Part shown: positions 1 to 7,059 of the stretch, piece after piece
Layout of the letters: every line of letters begins with the position of its first letter
Numbering within the stretch: the first letter of the stretch is position 1
NCBI GenBank assembly: GCA_946480685.1
Contig: CAMLLI010000178.1
Coordinates: 1-7,583, forward strand
From: an uncultured Flammeovirgaceae bacterium
GTDB lineage: Bacteria; Bacteroidota; Bacteroidia; Cytophagales; Cyclobacteriaceae
Length of the DNA stretch: 7,583 bases
Direction: 5' to 3'
Translations under genes and position numbers: made by a program
Notes under the pieces: generated by a model
The model's input: the letters and a program-made list of their open reading frames with translations, nothing else
The model's database searches: none
What the model was told of the DNA's origin: nothing

Positions 1-641
1 AGATTATTGGTATCGTGGAAGACCTGGTGACGCAATCGCCTTACAACTCGGTAGAACCGATGATCTTTTTTCTCGAGTCCAATCGTATAGATTGGATACA
101 ATTCAACCAGGTAAATATGAAACTGCGTGCCGATGCGAATGCTGTCGAAGCACTTAATAAGATAACACCCATCTTTAAAAAATACGATCCTGAAAATGCA
201 GTAGAGTATATGTTTGCCGACCAGGAGTTTGGCAAGAAGTTCAGTGAAGAGAAACGCATTGGTAACCTGGCAATGGTCTCAACAGTGCTCGCTATATTTA
301 TCAGTTGTCTCGGTCTGTTTGGACTCGCATCTTTTGTAGCATCGCAGAGAACGAAGGAGATCGGCATACGGAAAATTCTCGGAGCATCTACACCGCAGCT
401 ATGGCAGTTGCTGTCCAAAGATTTTATTGTGCTGGTGATGATCGCATGCATCGTATCAGTCCCGTTCTCGCTTTACTTTATGACGGATTGGCTCATGCAA
501 TACGATTATCGCATTACGATATCATGGCAGATTTATGCGGCAGCGTGGCTGGGCGCCATCGTGGTTACACTTTTTACGATCAGTTTCCAATCGTTAAGGG
601 CGGCATTAAGTAATCCGATAGGAGCCTTGCGACCGGAGTGA
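1..641 (+). CDS. ABC transporter permease, FtsX/MacB-like family (3' part of gene)
   Basis: The reading frame is open from the window edge (first full codon at base 3), so the gene starts upstream and only about 213 C-terminal residues are seen. The visible part begins with the end of the periplasmic MacB-core-like domain (IIGIVEDLV and onward). The FtsX domain follows, with a first membrane helix (STVLAIFISCLGLFGLASFV) and directly after it the family signature RTKEIGIRKILGAS. Two more hydrophobic helices follow (DFIVLVMIACIVSVPFSLYF and WQIYAAAWLGAIVVTLFTI). The protein ends in NPIGALRPE, matching the usual NPxxxLRxE tail of these Bacteroidota permeases. Such proteins sit in the inner membrane and work with a MacB/LolD-type ATPase, in efflux, lipoprotein handling or stress responses; the substrate cannot be told here. 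The gene has no evident link to its downstream neighbour. Confidence 0.9.
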   Translation, partial: IIGIVEDLVTQSPYNSVEPMIFFLESNRIDWIQFNQVNMKLRADANAVEALNKITPIFKKYDPENAVEYMFADQEFGKKFSEEKRIGNLAMVSTVLAIFISCLGLFGLASFVASQRTKEIGIRKILGASTPQLWQLLSKDFIVLVMIACIVSVPFSLYFMTDWLMQYDYRITISWQIYAAAWLGAIVVTLFTISFQSLRAALSNPIGALRPE

Positions 642-712
642 CCGTGTGCTGGAACGCATGGCTGATGGCACCGGCTACAGGCGTTACGCAAGATATAGCG
701 AAGTATAAAATA

Positions 713-743
713 CCTGTGAAGCCAGTTTTAGGCTATATACAGG
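713..743 (+). terminator. weak hairpin after the permease gene, possible terminator
   Basis: CCTGT (713-717) pairs with ACAGG (739-743), and AGCC (720-723) pairs with GGCT (731-734), giving a 5+4 bp stem with an internal loop. It lies about 70 bases after the permease stop and is followed by an A/T-rich stretch rather than a clean T-run. It may mark the end of the permease transcript, but it is weak. Confidence 0.25.
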
Positions 744-762
744 GTGGTTAAAAATAAATTTC

Positions 763-792
763 TTGAAGTTAAACAATTCCATTGCAACTTTG
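763..792 (+). promoter_or_regulatory. candidate Bacteroidota promoter for the histidine kinase
   Basis: TTG at 763-765, a 19-base spacer, then CAACTTTG at 785-792, one mismatch from the TAnnTTTG -7 consensus. It would give a 5' leader of about 180 bases before the kinase. A second, poorer match (AACTTTTG, 944-951, no clear TTG upstream) lies much nearer the gene. The rest of the 642-981 gap shows no convincing gene or RNA. Confidence 0.3.
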
Positions 793-981
793 TTAACACG
801 GTGAATTGGCATGGGAACAGAGGCGAATCATGGTTTTATCGGAAACTGATCAGACAGGTCTTATAATGTTCATCGTGCACGTGCCGTGTCTTGATGGTAT
901 ATAATTACTGGTAAATAGCGTGGCATCTTATTTCTTTTTTAGTAACTTTTGTAAACGGTATGATCCGTGTCGACAAGAAAG

Positions 982-2184
982 ATGCAAATCCCAGGTATAC
1001 CAGCTAATGAGCAGGAGCGACTTCAGGCTTTACGGGAGTATGAACTGCTGGATAGCGAATCGGAAAAAGAATTTGATGAGATTGTCTCACTGGCATCTTT
1101 CATTTGCCAGACACCTATTTCCACCATTACCCTTATTGATGAGAACCGCCAATGGTTCAAGGCACAGGTAGGATTGGAGAATCGTGAAACTCCGCGCGAT
1201 GTAGCGTTCTGTGCGCACGCTATACTTCAGCCTGGGATCACCATCGTAAACGATGCTACATTGGACAGGCGGTTCAGCGAAAATCCATTGGTAACCGGAA
1301 GTCCGGATATACGCTTCTATGCAGGGCTGCCTCTCACAACCCCGGAAGGCTTCAATCTCGGAACGATTTGTGTAATTGATACACGACCGCGCGACTTAAG
1401 CAATGAACAAAACCAGGCCTTGCGCGTATTGCGAAACCAGGTATTGAAACTATTTGAACTCAGACGCAAAAATATACTCTTGACGAGAATGCATGCCATG
1501 CAACAGAAATTGCTCAGCATCATTGGTCACGATCTTCGCGGTCCCATTAATTCACTCAACGGTCTTCTGTTGATGGTGGAGAAATATAAACTTAGTCCGG
1601 AAGATCTGGATGAGATTTTTCCGCGCATGCGTATGATGGTTGACACAACTGACAATCTGCTGAATAACCTCTTGCATTGGGCGAAGAACCACCTGGACGG
1701 AAAACAGGCTGCTCACGAAACGTTTAATCTTTATGATCTGGTAGCAGGTGTTACCGATGCGTTGAAAAGTGTTGCAGCGGAGAAAGGTAACGAATTGCAT
1801 ATACATATAGATCCGGCACATACCGTTGTCGTAAACCGGAATATATTTGAATTCATTTTGCGTAACCTCATTGTAAATGCTAACAAATTTACCAGTCAGG
1901 GACGCATACAGGTTTTTTCGGCGATGAATGGTTCGAAAGCACTGATAACCGTTCGTGACAACGGTATGGGTATACGCCCGGAACGTATCGGTACATTGTT
2001 TGAATGGGGCAAAACCAACAGTACAAAAGGCACGCAAGGCGAAACAGGCTCAGGCCTGGGTTTACCGATGGTTCGGGAGTTTGTTGAGCAGATGGGAGGG
2101 AAGATCTGGGTTGAGTCTACTCCGGAGGACAGCACTGCATTTCACTTCACAGTTCCGGTTAAACAAGGTGACGCTGCTGACTAA
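982..2184 (+). CDS. soluble GAF-domain sensor histidine kinase
   Basis: Probable two-component sensor kinase of 400 residues from the ATG at 982. A GTG at 967 would add five residues; ATG is preferred because the family N-terminus (P-x-NExxRLxxLxxYxxLD) begins right after it. A GAF domain spans about residues 20-160, with typical stretches RQWFKAQVGL, FCAHAILQ, NPLVTGSPDIRFYAGLPL and LGTICVID. The dimerisation/phosphoacceptor helix carries IIGHDLRGPINSL with His183 as the likely phosphorylation site. The ATPase domain has an N-box (NLIVNANKF, about 295-303), a G1 box (DNGMGI, 326-331) and a G2 box (GETGSGLGLPMV, from about 353). All catalytic motifs look intact. There is no signal peptide or membrane helix, so it should act in the cytoplasm. 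GAF domains of this type sense small ligands or redox cues; the signal is unknown. No response regulator is adjacent, so its partner is probably encoded elsewhere. Confidence 0.93.
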   Translation: MQIPGIPANEQERLQALREYELLDSESEKEFDEIVSLASFICQTPISTITLIDENRQWFKAQVGLENRETPRDVAFCAHAILQPGITIVNDATLDRRFSENPLVTGSPDIRFYAGLPLTTPEGFNLGTICVIDTRPRDLSNEQNQALRVLRNQVLKLFELRRKNILLTRMHAMQQKLLSIIGHDLRGPINSLNGLLLMVEKYKLSPEDLDEIFPRMRMMVDTTDNLLNNLLHWAKNHLDGKQAAHETFNLYDLVAGVTDALKSVAAEKGNELHIHIDPAHTVVVNRNIFEFILRNLIVNANKFTSQGRIQVFSAMNGSKALITVRDNGMGIRPERIGTLFEWGKTNSTKGTQGETGSGLGLPMVREFVEQMGGKIWVESTPEDSTAFHFTVPVKQGDAAD

Positions 2185-2212
2185 GAATTATACTATATAT
2201 ACATTTATAAAG

Positions 2213-2241
2213 CAAAGGCTTGCTCGGTGAGCAAGCCTTTG
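2213..2241. terminator. bidirectional hairpin terminator between convergent genes
   Basis: A perfect 13-bp inverted repeat, CAAAGGCTTGCTC (2213-2225) and GAGCAAGCCTTTG (2229-2241), closed by the 3-base loop GGT. It begins 28 bases after the histidine kinase stop and lies 34 bases beyond the TonB-receptor stop on the other strand. It is the strongest hairpin in the window, and its position between convergent genes indicates it ends both transcripts. Neither side has a long T-run, although both flanks are A/T-rich. Confidence 0.85.
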
Positions 2242-2274
2242 TACTAAATATACATATTGCCCAAGTATCGGTTT

Positions 2275-4830
2275 TTATTGGTAGGTATAGCGCAAGGTGA
2301 CACCGTACGTGCGTGGGTCGCCCAATACACCTGCATAGTGACCTGCGTTTCCGGCAGCCGGTAATAATTGTTCAAAGTAATCTTTGTCAAAGAGGTTGCG
2401 GCCCCATACAAAGAATGAAATACCGTTGGTAGCTCTGAAACCAAGTCGTGCATTTACCAACGCGTAGCTGTCTATATTGAGGTATGCTGATGGTGAAGGA
2501 CTGGATGAGAACGATGAGCGATAGTATGTATCGAAGGCGAAGAATACTTTACTTTCTTCGCTCAGAATTGTTACGGGATTTGATACCAGCTCTGCACTGA
2601 AGGTACCTGCCCATTTGGAAATACCCGGCAGCTCACTGCCCGATATATCTTTGAAGGCACTGGCCGATCCGGTTTCTTCAAGCGGCACAGGGGCATTGGT
2701 GAACGATACATATTCGCCATCGGTATAGGCAAGCGCTGCATATAGCGACAGGTTTCTGCCGATGCGTGTACTTGCATCGAGTTCAACTCCGAGCACGCGT
2801 ACTTCTTCAGCATTAGCCAGGTAGCCGCGGTTTACACCAACTTCAGCAGTCTGCACCTGTGTTTGAAAATCTTCTACGTTAGTATGATGGAAAACTAAAT
2901 TAAGCGTTGATGCCGGTGTAGCTGAAGTTTTTATGCCAATCTCGAAGTGTTTTACATATTCCGGTTTGATCTGCGCCAGGTCCGTGAGCACTTCTCCGTT
3001 TGCAGTTGGTAATCCGCCAAGGTTAACTCCAACGGGTTTATAGCTGGTAGAGAATGTAGTGAACGTATTGATGTTTGAAGCTGGTTTATAGGACACGGTT
3101 AATTGGCCGGATACATTTGATTCATCAACATCAGCCTGAAATGCCTGGTCGGTATATACTACACGTTTCAAGGCTATCAGCGCAGGGTCATCGGTTTGAA
3201 GACCGCCATACGTTACACGGCTATAGTCAACTTCTTTTTTATCGTAGTTATAGCGGAGTCCCGGAAGCACATGCAATTGCTTCGTGATAGCCCAATCGGC
3301 TTGTGCAAATATAGCAGCACCTGTTGTCTCAAGTGTTGACGTTGTTTTTATACCGTAGCCATCCAGCAGACCTGGTGTTTTCCAAAGGTCGCTCGTAGAG
3401 TTTTGTGAGAAGCGCCATTGTGCAGCACCGGATTCTTCGATGTGTACGGGATCAGTATTCAAATCCTGGCGGATGAAGAATACACCAATCACACCACTCA
3501 GACTTGAAGACAATTCACCCGCATATCGGATTTCCTGTGTCCATTGTTCATGACGCGATGTAGCTTGTGACAGACTCAACACCGGTAAACCTGTAAAGTC
3601 ACGATCGTTTGAAGGGTCCCAGTTCCAGTAACGCCATGCCGTTGTTGAAGTTAACGTACCGGAGCCAATCTTAGCATCGATGTTGAGCGATACACCACCG
3701 AGTTCGTTTCCCGATCTCCACGGAGTATCATGATCTATCTTGCGATCGAATGGATTACGGCTGGGCAGCTGGTAATTCAGATCGGCAATGATCTGTTCAA
3801 ACTGCCGGTAGGCAGCCCGTTGTGTAGGGGCTACACCGGCAAATACCTGCGCGTAGCCTTCCGGATGCTGGCGCGTATCATCGCCCGTCAATGTGATCTT
3901 GACATTTTCAGTAGGCTTGTATAACAGTTGGGCACGGAAGCCCAGGTTGTTCAGATCGTTTACATGTTTTTGCGTAGAAACGTTATAGAGTACACCATCG
4001 CGCTGTGTACCGGAGAATGATACACGTGCTGCGAGTTTTTTACTGATCGGTCCCGTGATAGAACTTTTCGCCTGTACAAAACCATAGTTACCATAGCTCA
4101 CTTCTACATTAAGACCGGGAGTAAAGCTTGGGGCACGCGTAGTAACGTTGAAGGCACCAGCCGTAGTGTTTTTACCAAAGAGTGTTCCCTGCGGACCACG
4201 CAGTACTTCGATCTGTTCGATGTCTATGAAATCCAACGTAGTGGCTGCTGGTCGCGCATAGTATACACCATCTACATAGAATCCTACACCCGGATCTATA
4301 CCATCGTTGGTAAGTCCGAAAGTAGAACCAAGACCACGAATGTTCAACGTGGTGTTGCGCGGGTTGGAAGAATATAATTGCACCGTAGGTACAAGTTCTT
4401 TTACTCGGTTTACATTGAAGGCACCTGCATCTTCAGCACGTTCGCCTCCAATAACGGATATAGGTATAGGAACTTCCTGTGCCGTTTCACTTCTGCGTCT
4501 TGCAGTAACTACTACTTCCGAGAGTAAATTGTCATCCAGCAACGTTACCTCGAGGTCTTCGCCGGTAAGTTCATAGATCTGTATATCTTTGGCGCTATAG
4601 CCGGTGGAACTGACGCGCAGTGTAACCGGAAGATCTTTTCCGGGTGTAATGCTGAACTGTCCATTGGCATCGGTCACGGTAGCGTTGTTAGTTCCTTTCA
4701 CCGCTACAGTTGCTCCGACAATAGGTGCTTCCTGGTTATCCTTGACGACACCCGTTATAGCATTCTGCGCGAACGCCACAGTAAGGTTGAGCAACACAAG
4801 TGTTGCTGTAAACAGTACATTTCGAATCAT
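2275..4830 (-). CDS. TonB-dependent outer-membrane receptor with N-terminal carboxypeptidase-regulatory-like domain
   Basis: An 851-residue outer-membrane active transporter, powered by TonB-ExbB-ExbD. A signal peptide covers residues 1-21 (cleavage near AFA|QN). A carboxypeptidase-regulatory-like beta-sandwich follows (about 23-100; ITGVVKDNQEAPIVGATVAV, then TVTDANGQFSI). A TonB-box-like EVVVTA lies at 105-110. The plug domain (about 115-235) contains LNIRGLGS, FYVDGVYYARP and the strongly conserved VLRGPQGTLFGKNTTAGAFN (209-228). The remainder is the beta-barrel, with GRNLFDKDYF near the end and a final strand GVTLRYTYQ. Length and domain order are complete. It is not SusC-like, since no SusD partner is present, and resembles siderophore/small-molecule receptors. 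It lies 112 bases downstream of the PstS-like gene on the same strand. The gap has no good TAnnTTTG promoter or terminator, so co-transcription and a shared substrate are likely. The substrate itself is not known. Confidence 0.95.
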   Translation of the reverse strand: MIRNVLFTATLVLLNLTVAFAQNAITGVVKDNQEAPIVGATVAVKGTNNATVTDANGQFSITPGKDLPVTLRVSSTGYSAKDIQIYELTGEDLEVTLLDDNLLSEVVVTARRRSETAQEVPIPISVIGGERAEDAGAFNVNRVKELVPTVQLYSSNPRNTTLNIRGLGSTFGLTNDGIDPGVGFYVDGVYYARPAATTLDFIDIEQIEVLRGPQGTLFGKNTTAGAFNVTTRAPSFTPGLNVEVSYGNYGFVQAKSSITGPISKKLAARVSFSGTQRDGVLYNVSTQKHVNDLNNLGFRAQLLYKPTENVKITLTGDDTRQHPEGYAQVFAGVAPTQRAAYRQFEQIIADLNYQLPSRNPFDRKIDHDTPWRSGNELGGVSLNIDAKIGSGTLTSTTAWRYWNWDPSNDRDFTGLPVLSLSQATSRHEQWTQEIRYAGELSSSLSGVIGVFFIRQDLNTDPVHIEESGAAQWRFSQNSTSDLWKTPGLLDGYGIKTTSTLETTGAAIFAQADWAITKQLHVLPGLRYNYDKKEVDYSRVTYGGLQTDDPALIALKRVVYTDQAFQADVDESNVSGQLTVSYKPASNINTFTTFSTSYKPVGVNLGGLPTANGEVLTDLAQIKPEYVKHFEIGIKTSATPASTLNLVFHHTNVEDFQTQVQTAEVGVNRGYLANAEEVRVLGVELDASTRIGRNLSLYAALAYTDGEYVSFTNAPVPLEETGSASAFKDISGSELPGISKWAGTFSAELVSNPVTILSEESKVFFAFDTYYRSSFSSSPSPSAYLNIDSYALVNARLGFRATNGISFFVWGRNLFDKDYFEQLLPAAGNAGHYAGVLGDPRTYGVTLRYTYQ

Positions 4831-4942
4831 GATACGTTTTGTTTGGTTTGTGGGTTGGATTTATAACATGGTGGTGGTACGTTCTTGACTATATATCACG
4901 CAATCTCTTCCGTTGTTTATATAGTATATATTTTGAATGTTG

Positions 4943-5941
4943 TTACTTCAGCGTGCTTCGTGAAGATGCAAAGGCTTTGAATGCATCTTTCTCAAAACGC
5001 TTTGGTTCAGGTGCCAGGTAGCCGAATTCGTGAAGATATTCCTGACCGTGTTCATTTACCCAGAGTAAAAAATCAATTGCTTCCTGGCTCGCATTCTTTT
5101 TATCAACGGAGAGGTGCAGGTATTCAACCGGTGTATTCTTTATTTCTGCTGCCGGTTTTGTCTCGATATTGCTGATAACGTCATCCAGTGTTTTATAGAA
5201 TTTCTCGTCATCGTTTACTTTACCATTGTCATTCAGGTCGATGGGCAAAACAGAAATTCCTGCTGTAGGTTTTCGTGTTGAAGCATCATAGATAACAGGG
5301 AGCGGAAGATACGTTACGCCAACCGAGTCGCGCAGAAGCGCTTTAAGTAAATGTGTATCGGCTCCTGCTACCGAGTTGCCTTTTACATCTTTCTGTTCAA
5401 AACCGAAGTAACGTGCAAATACAATGGGAGCACCGGCTTTCTGTAATCGCGTATATACACTATAGGGTTCGACAATCGCCTTGCGCTTATCTTTGTCCGA
5501 GAATATATCGTGAAAGAAAACCTGTATGATCTGGTCTTTGGTTAATCCCTTTTCCTGGTAACGCTTCGCGAATGATGAGCCTGCTGTCGCCACCGGAAAT
5601 ACTGCGTAGCGTGCTAAATGTATATATTCGCGATTTTTCCGGAAGGGCTCGTCATGTTCATAAACCTCTGCAAGAATATCATACTTGAGCGGGTCGTTGG
5701 AACCGCGCGATTCAATAATGATCTGGTTATTGGGATTTACTTTATTGTATTCATCAATCCATCGCTGTACAAGTGCATAGGTAAAACGCGCTCCGGTGAT
5801 AACCACTACTTTTTGTGGCGTTGCATTTTTGTCCGAAGCAGGAGAGAAGTTCCGCGCATAGACAGGAGAGTCCTGTGCATATATTTCGTGTTTAGACAAT
5901 AGTATACCTAAAACGAGGATCGTCTTTATTACAGATTTCAT
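4943..5941 (-). CDS. PstS-like periplasmic substrate-binding protein with an EF-hand-like loop
   Basis: 332 residues from the ATG at 5941. An in-frame ATG at 5965 is rejected because it lies inside the -7 promoter element. The signal peptide ends at about IYAQ|DS (residue 23). The fold resembles PstS-type periplasmic binding proteins: a first strand and loop VVVITGARFTYALVQ, then W-x-x-EY and NPNNQIIIESRGS (residues 45-81), hinge-region strands, GVTYLPLPVIYD (208-219), and a C-terminal FLLWVNEHGQEYLHEFGY typical of this family. The usual phosphate-loop residues (GSTT, SSR, SGT) are altered or missing, so the ligand may be phosphate or another anion. Residues 235-246 (DLNDNGKVNDDE) match an EF-hand calcium loop. 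No ABC permease or ATPase lies nearby; the partner gene is the TonB receptor 112 bases downstream. Start and general family are fairly secure; the ligand is inferred only. Confidence 0.85.
   Translation of the reverse strand: MKSVIKTILVLGILLSKHEIYAQDSPVYARNFSPASDKNATPQKVVVITGARFTYALVQRWIDEYNKVNPNNQIIIESRGSNDPLKYDILAEVYEHDEPFRKNREYIHLARYAVFPVATAGSSFAKRYQEKGLTKDQIIQVFFHDIFSDKDKRKAIVEPYSVYTRLQKAGAPIVFARYFGFEQKDVKGNSVAGADTHLLKALLRDSVGVTYLPLPVIYDASTRKPTAGISVLPIDLNDNGKVNDDEKFYKTLDDVISNIETKPAAEIKNTPVEYLHLSVDKKNASQEAIDFLLWVNEHGQEYLHEFGYLAPEPKRFEKDAFKAFASSRSTLK
5204..5239 (-). other. EF-hand-type calcium-binding loop within the PstS-like protein
   Basis: Codons 235-246 encode DLNDNGKVNDDE. Against the EF-hand pattern, position 1 is D, 3 is N, 5 is N, 6 is G, 8 is V and 12 is E, so every key position is satisfied. 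It is followed by KFYKTLDDVISNIE, which can form the exit helix. A single loop of this sort usually binds calcium for structure rather than signalling. Confidence 0.6.
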
Positions 5942-5962
5942 GGGGTTACATCTGGTTTGATG

Positions 5963-5992
5963 CAAATATAAACGATTAATCTACCAAATCAA
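5963..5992 (-). promoter_or_regulatory. promoter of the PstS-like / TonB-receptor operon
   Basis: Read on the minus strand: TTG (5992-5990), a 19-base spacer, then TATATTTG (5970-5963), a perfect fit to the Bacteroidota TAnnTTTG -7 element with a correctly spaced -33. Transcription would start near 5957, leaving a short leader of about 15 bases before the ATG at 5941. No purine-rich Shine-Dalgarno is seen, as is common in this phylum. Confidence 0.7.
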
Positions 5993-6056
5993 TAGACTTA
6001 ATGTTTATATACTATAATTACGGACTCAGTCCTGAAAGAATGGTGTTTTAGAGAGA

Positions 6057-6749
6057 TCAGATCGCCATTTTTGCCAGGTCCAACGTTATCGGTATGAGTT
6101 CCGATACATCGTAATCAAAAGCATTCAGGTCGTTGATGACACTGATCCGCGTGAGTTGCCATGCGCTTGATATATAATAGAGTGAAGGCTCCATGGTACC
6201 CCGATAGCTCTCCCGTGCATTCGGACTTATATATTGAATAACGAAACTATGCCATTGTCTTCCCCTGTCCAGCATCTTGATGATCTTGATCTGCTTCGGA
6301 GTGCTGGATATGGTAGAGCCCGGTAAATTTGTCTCCACACGATATTGACTATAGGTATATCCATGCTGGCCGGCTCTCAGTATCAAACCCGTAAGTTGAT
6401 CGTGAGTAAGAACGAGGTCGCGAAGTAAATACTCTTGTCTGTCTTTGGAGAATGTGTCCAACAGGGCAATTGCATTGTCGGGGATCGAGAGCGTAGAGAG
6501 CTCGGTATATCTTCGTGTCCAGGCTTCGCGCGCACGTTGGGGAAGAATCTCGGTTAGGAGTGATGTGCTTAACGGAATGCCCTGGTATACGAGCAGGTCT
6601 CGTTGCAATGCAGCTTCTGCTTTTATGAACTCGCGCGAAATCTGTTGTATCGGATCAGCATATTCAAAATTCTGTATAGCTAATGTGGAGTATTGGACAG
6701 GATCGTCTGGAAAGAATACTTTAAACTTCTTTGTCTTCATGCGGAGCAT
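6057..6749 (-). CDS. hypothetical protein, unrecognised, about 230 residues
   Basis: I do not recognise this protein. The ATG at 6749 gives 230 residues; a second ATG at 6740 (MKTKKFKVFF) gives 227 and is almost as good. The frame also extends to a TTG at 6782, which is less likely. It has no signal peptide and no membrane helix, so it is probably cytoplasmic. It is rich in charged and Gln/Arg residues, with probable helices in the first half (for example ISREFIKAEAALQRDLLV and QRAREAWTRRYTEL). The second half looks more strand-like (QIKIIKMLDRGRQWHSFVIQ, SLYYISSAWQLTRISVI). Composition and an uninterrupted frame support a real gene. It is 115 bases upstream of the PstS-like gene on the same strand, but that gene has its own promoter. 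Two inverted repeats lie just upstream and may regulate it. The similar-length alternative reading on the other strand (6445-6759) is judged a shadow. Confidence 0.72.
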   Translation of the reverse strand: MLRMKTKKFKVFFPDDPVQYSTLAIQNFEYADPIQQISREFIKAEAALQRDLLVYQGIPLSTSLLTEILPQRAREAWTRRYTELSTLSIPDNAIALLDTFSKDRQEYLLRDLVLTHDQLTGLILRAGQHGYTYSQYRVETNLPGSTISSTPKQIKIIKMLDRGRQWHSFVIQYISPNARESYRGTMEPSLYYISSAWQLTRISVINDLNAFDYDVSELIPITLDLAKMAI

Positions 6750-6790
6750 TGTTCTTTGATGGAAAGAATAATTTTTAAGCAACCATGTTT

Positions 6791-6807
6791 TTCAACAGCG
6801 TGTTCAA
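6791..6807. repeat. imperfect inverted repeat, possible operator
   Basis: TTCAACA (6791-6797), spacer GCG, TGTTCAA (6801-6807). The arms differ from perfect symmetry at one base pair. It lies 42 bases upstream of the hypothetical gene's ATG and shares the half-site TGTTCA with the palindrome 25 bases further upstream. Confidence 0.4.
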
Positions 6808-6831
6808 ATGAGACACACTATAGTCATGGCA

Positions 6832-6849
6832 CTGAACAACGTTGTTCAG
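6832..6849. repeat. perfect 18-bp palindrome, possible operator
   Basis: CTGAACAACGTTGTTCAG is perfectly self-complementary over 18 bases with no spacer. This is typical of a site for a dimeric regulator rather than an RNA hairpin. It lies in the divergent intergenic region, 83 bases upstream of the minus-strand hypothetical gene. Confidence 0.5.
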
Positions 6850-6866
6850 ATTTATATATTAAAGTA

Positions 6867-6889
6867 TTGTCCTGATGGTGGGAGGACAA
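6867..6889. repeat. 7-bp stem hairpin, function unknown
   Basis: TTGTCCT (6867-6873) and AGGACAA (6883-6889) are perfectly complementary around a 9-base loop GATGGTGGG. The downstream stretch to about 6947 repeats a related string (TGGTGG followed by GAGGACA). No tail suggests a terminator. The role is unknown. Confidence 0.3.
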
Positions 6890-6997
6890 CTTATAACGGT
6901 ATGCCTGTACGCCGATGACTCGGTTGGTGGTACGAGGACAGTGACAAAGCTTCCGGGCTTCAAGTTAAAAAATATTTATAAAAAGCTATAAACTCTA

Positions 6998-7026
6998 TTG
7001 ACTTAATAGATATTGTTGTATGTTTG
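6998..7026 (+). promoter_or_regulatory. promoter for the SAM-riboswitch / TonB-receptor transcript
   Basis: TTG at 6998-7000, an 18-base spacer, then TATGTTTG at 7019-7026, a perfect TAnnTTTG -7 element. The start of transcription would be near 7032, about 28 bases before the riboswitch P1 stem. The short inverted repeat TCTATT (6994-6999) / AATAGA (7005-7010) overlaps the -33 region and could be incidental. Confidence 0.7.
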
Positions 7027-7059
7027 CTCTCGCATTACCGAAATCAGTTATCCACCAGA

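Noticed and set aside
811..849. Short ORF (12 codons) in the possible leader of the histidine kinase
   Set aside because: Too short, with no conserved feature and no link to a riboswitch or attenuator structure.
1552..2037. 161-residue minus-strand frame inside the histidine kinase
   Set aside because: It is fully antisense to a gene with intact kinase motifs, shows no domain features, and is best read as a shadow frame.
4914..4932. Recurrent ACTATATA / TATATAGTATATA-type strings in most intergenic regions (also near 2190, 4888, 6005, 7277)
   Set aside because: These look like the general A/T-rich intergenic composition of this genome; spacing and flanks are not consistent enough for a repeat family or a shared site.
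5942..5965. Upstream in-frame ATG that would extend the PstS-like protein by eight residues
   Set aside because: It lies inside the TATATTTG promoter element and would place a polar stretch ahead of a normal signal peptide.
6022..6032. GGAC/GTCC hairpin after the hypothetical gene
   Set aside because: Only 4 bp with a 3-base loop and no T-run on the minus strand; too weak to call a terminator.
6445..6759. 104-residue plus-strand frame opposite the hypothetical gene
   Set aside because: No recognisable features, and no promoter upstream of it. The longer minus-strand frame has more protein-like composition.
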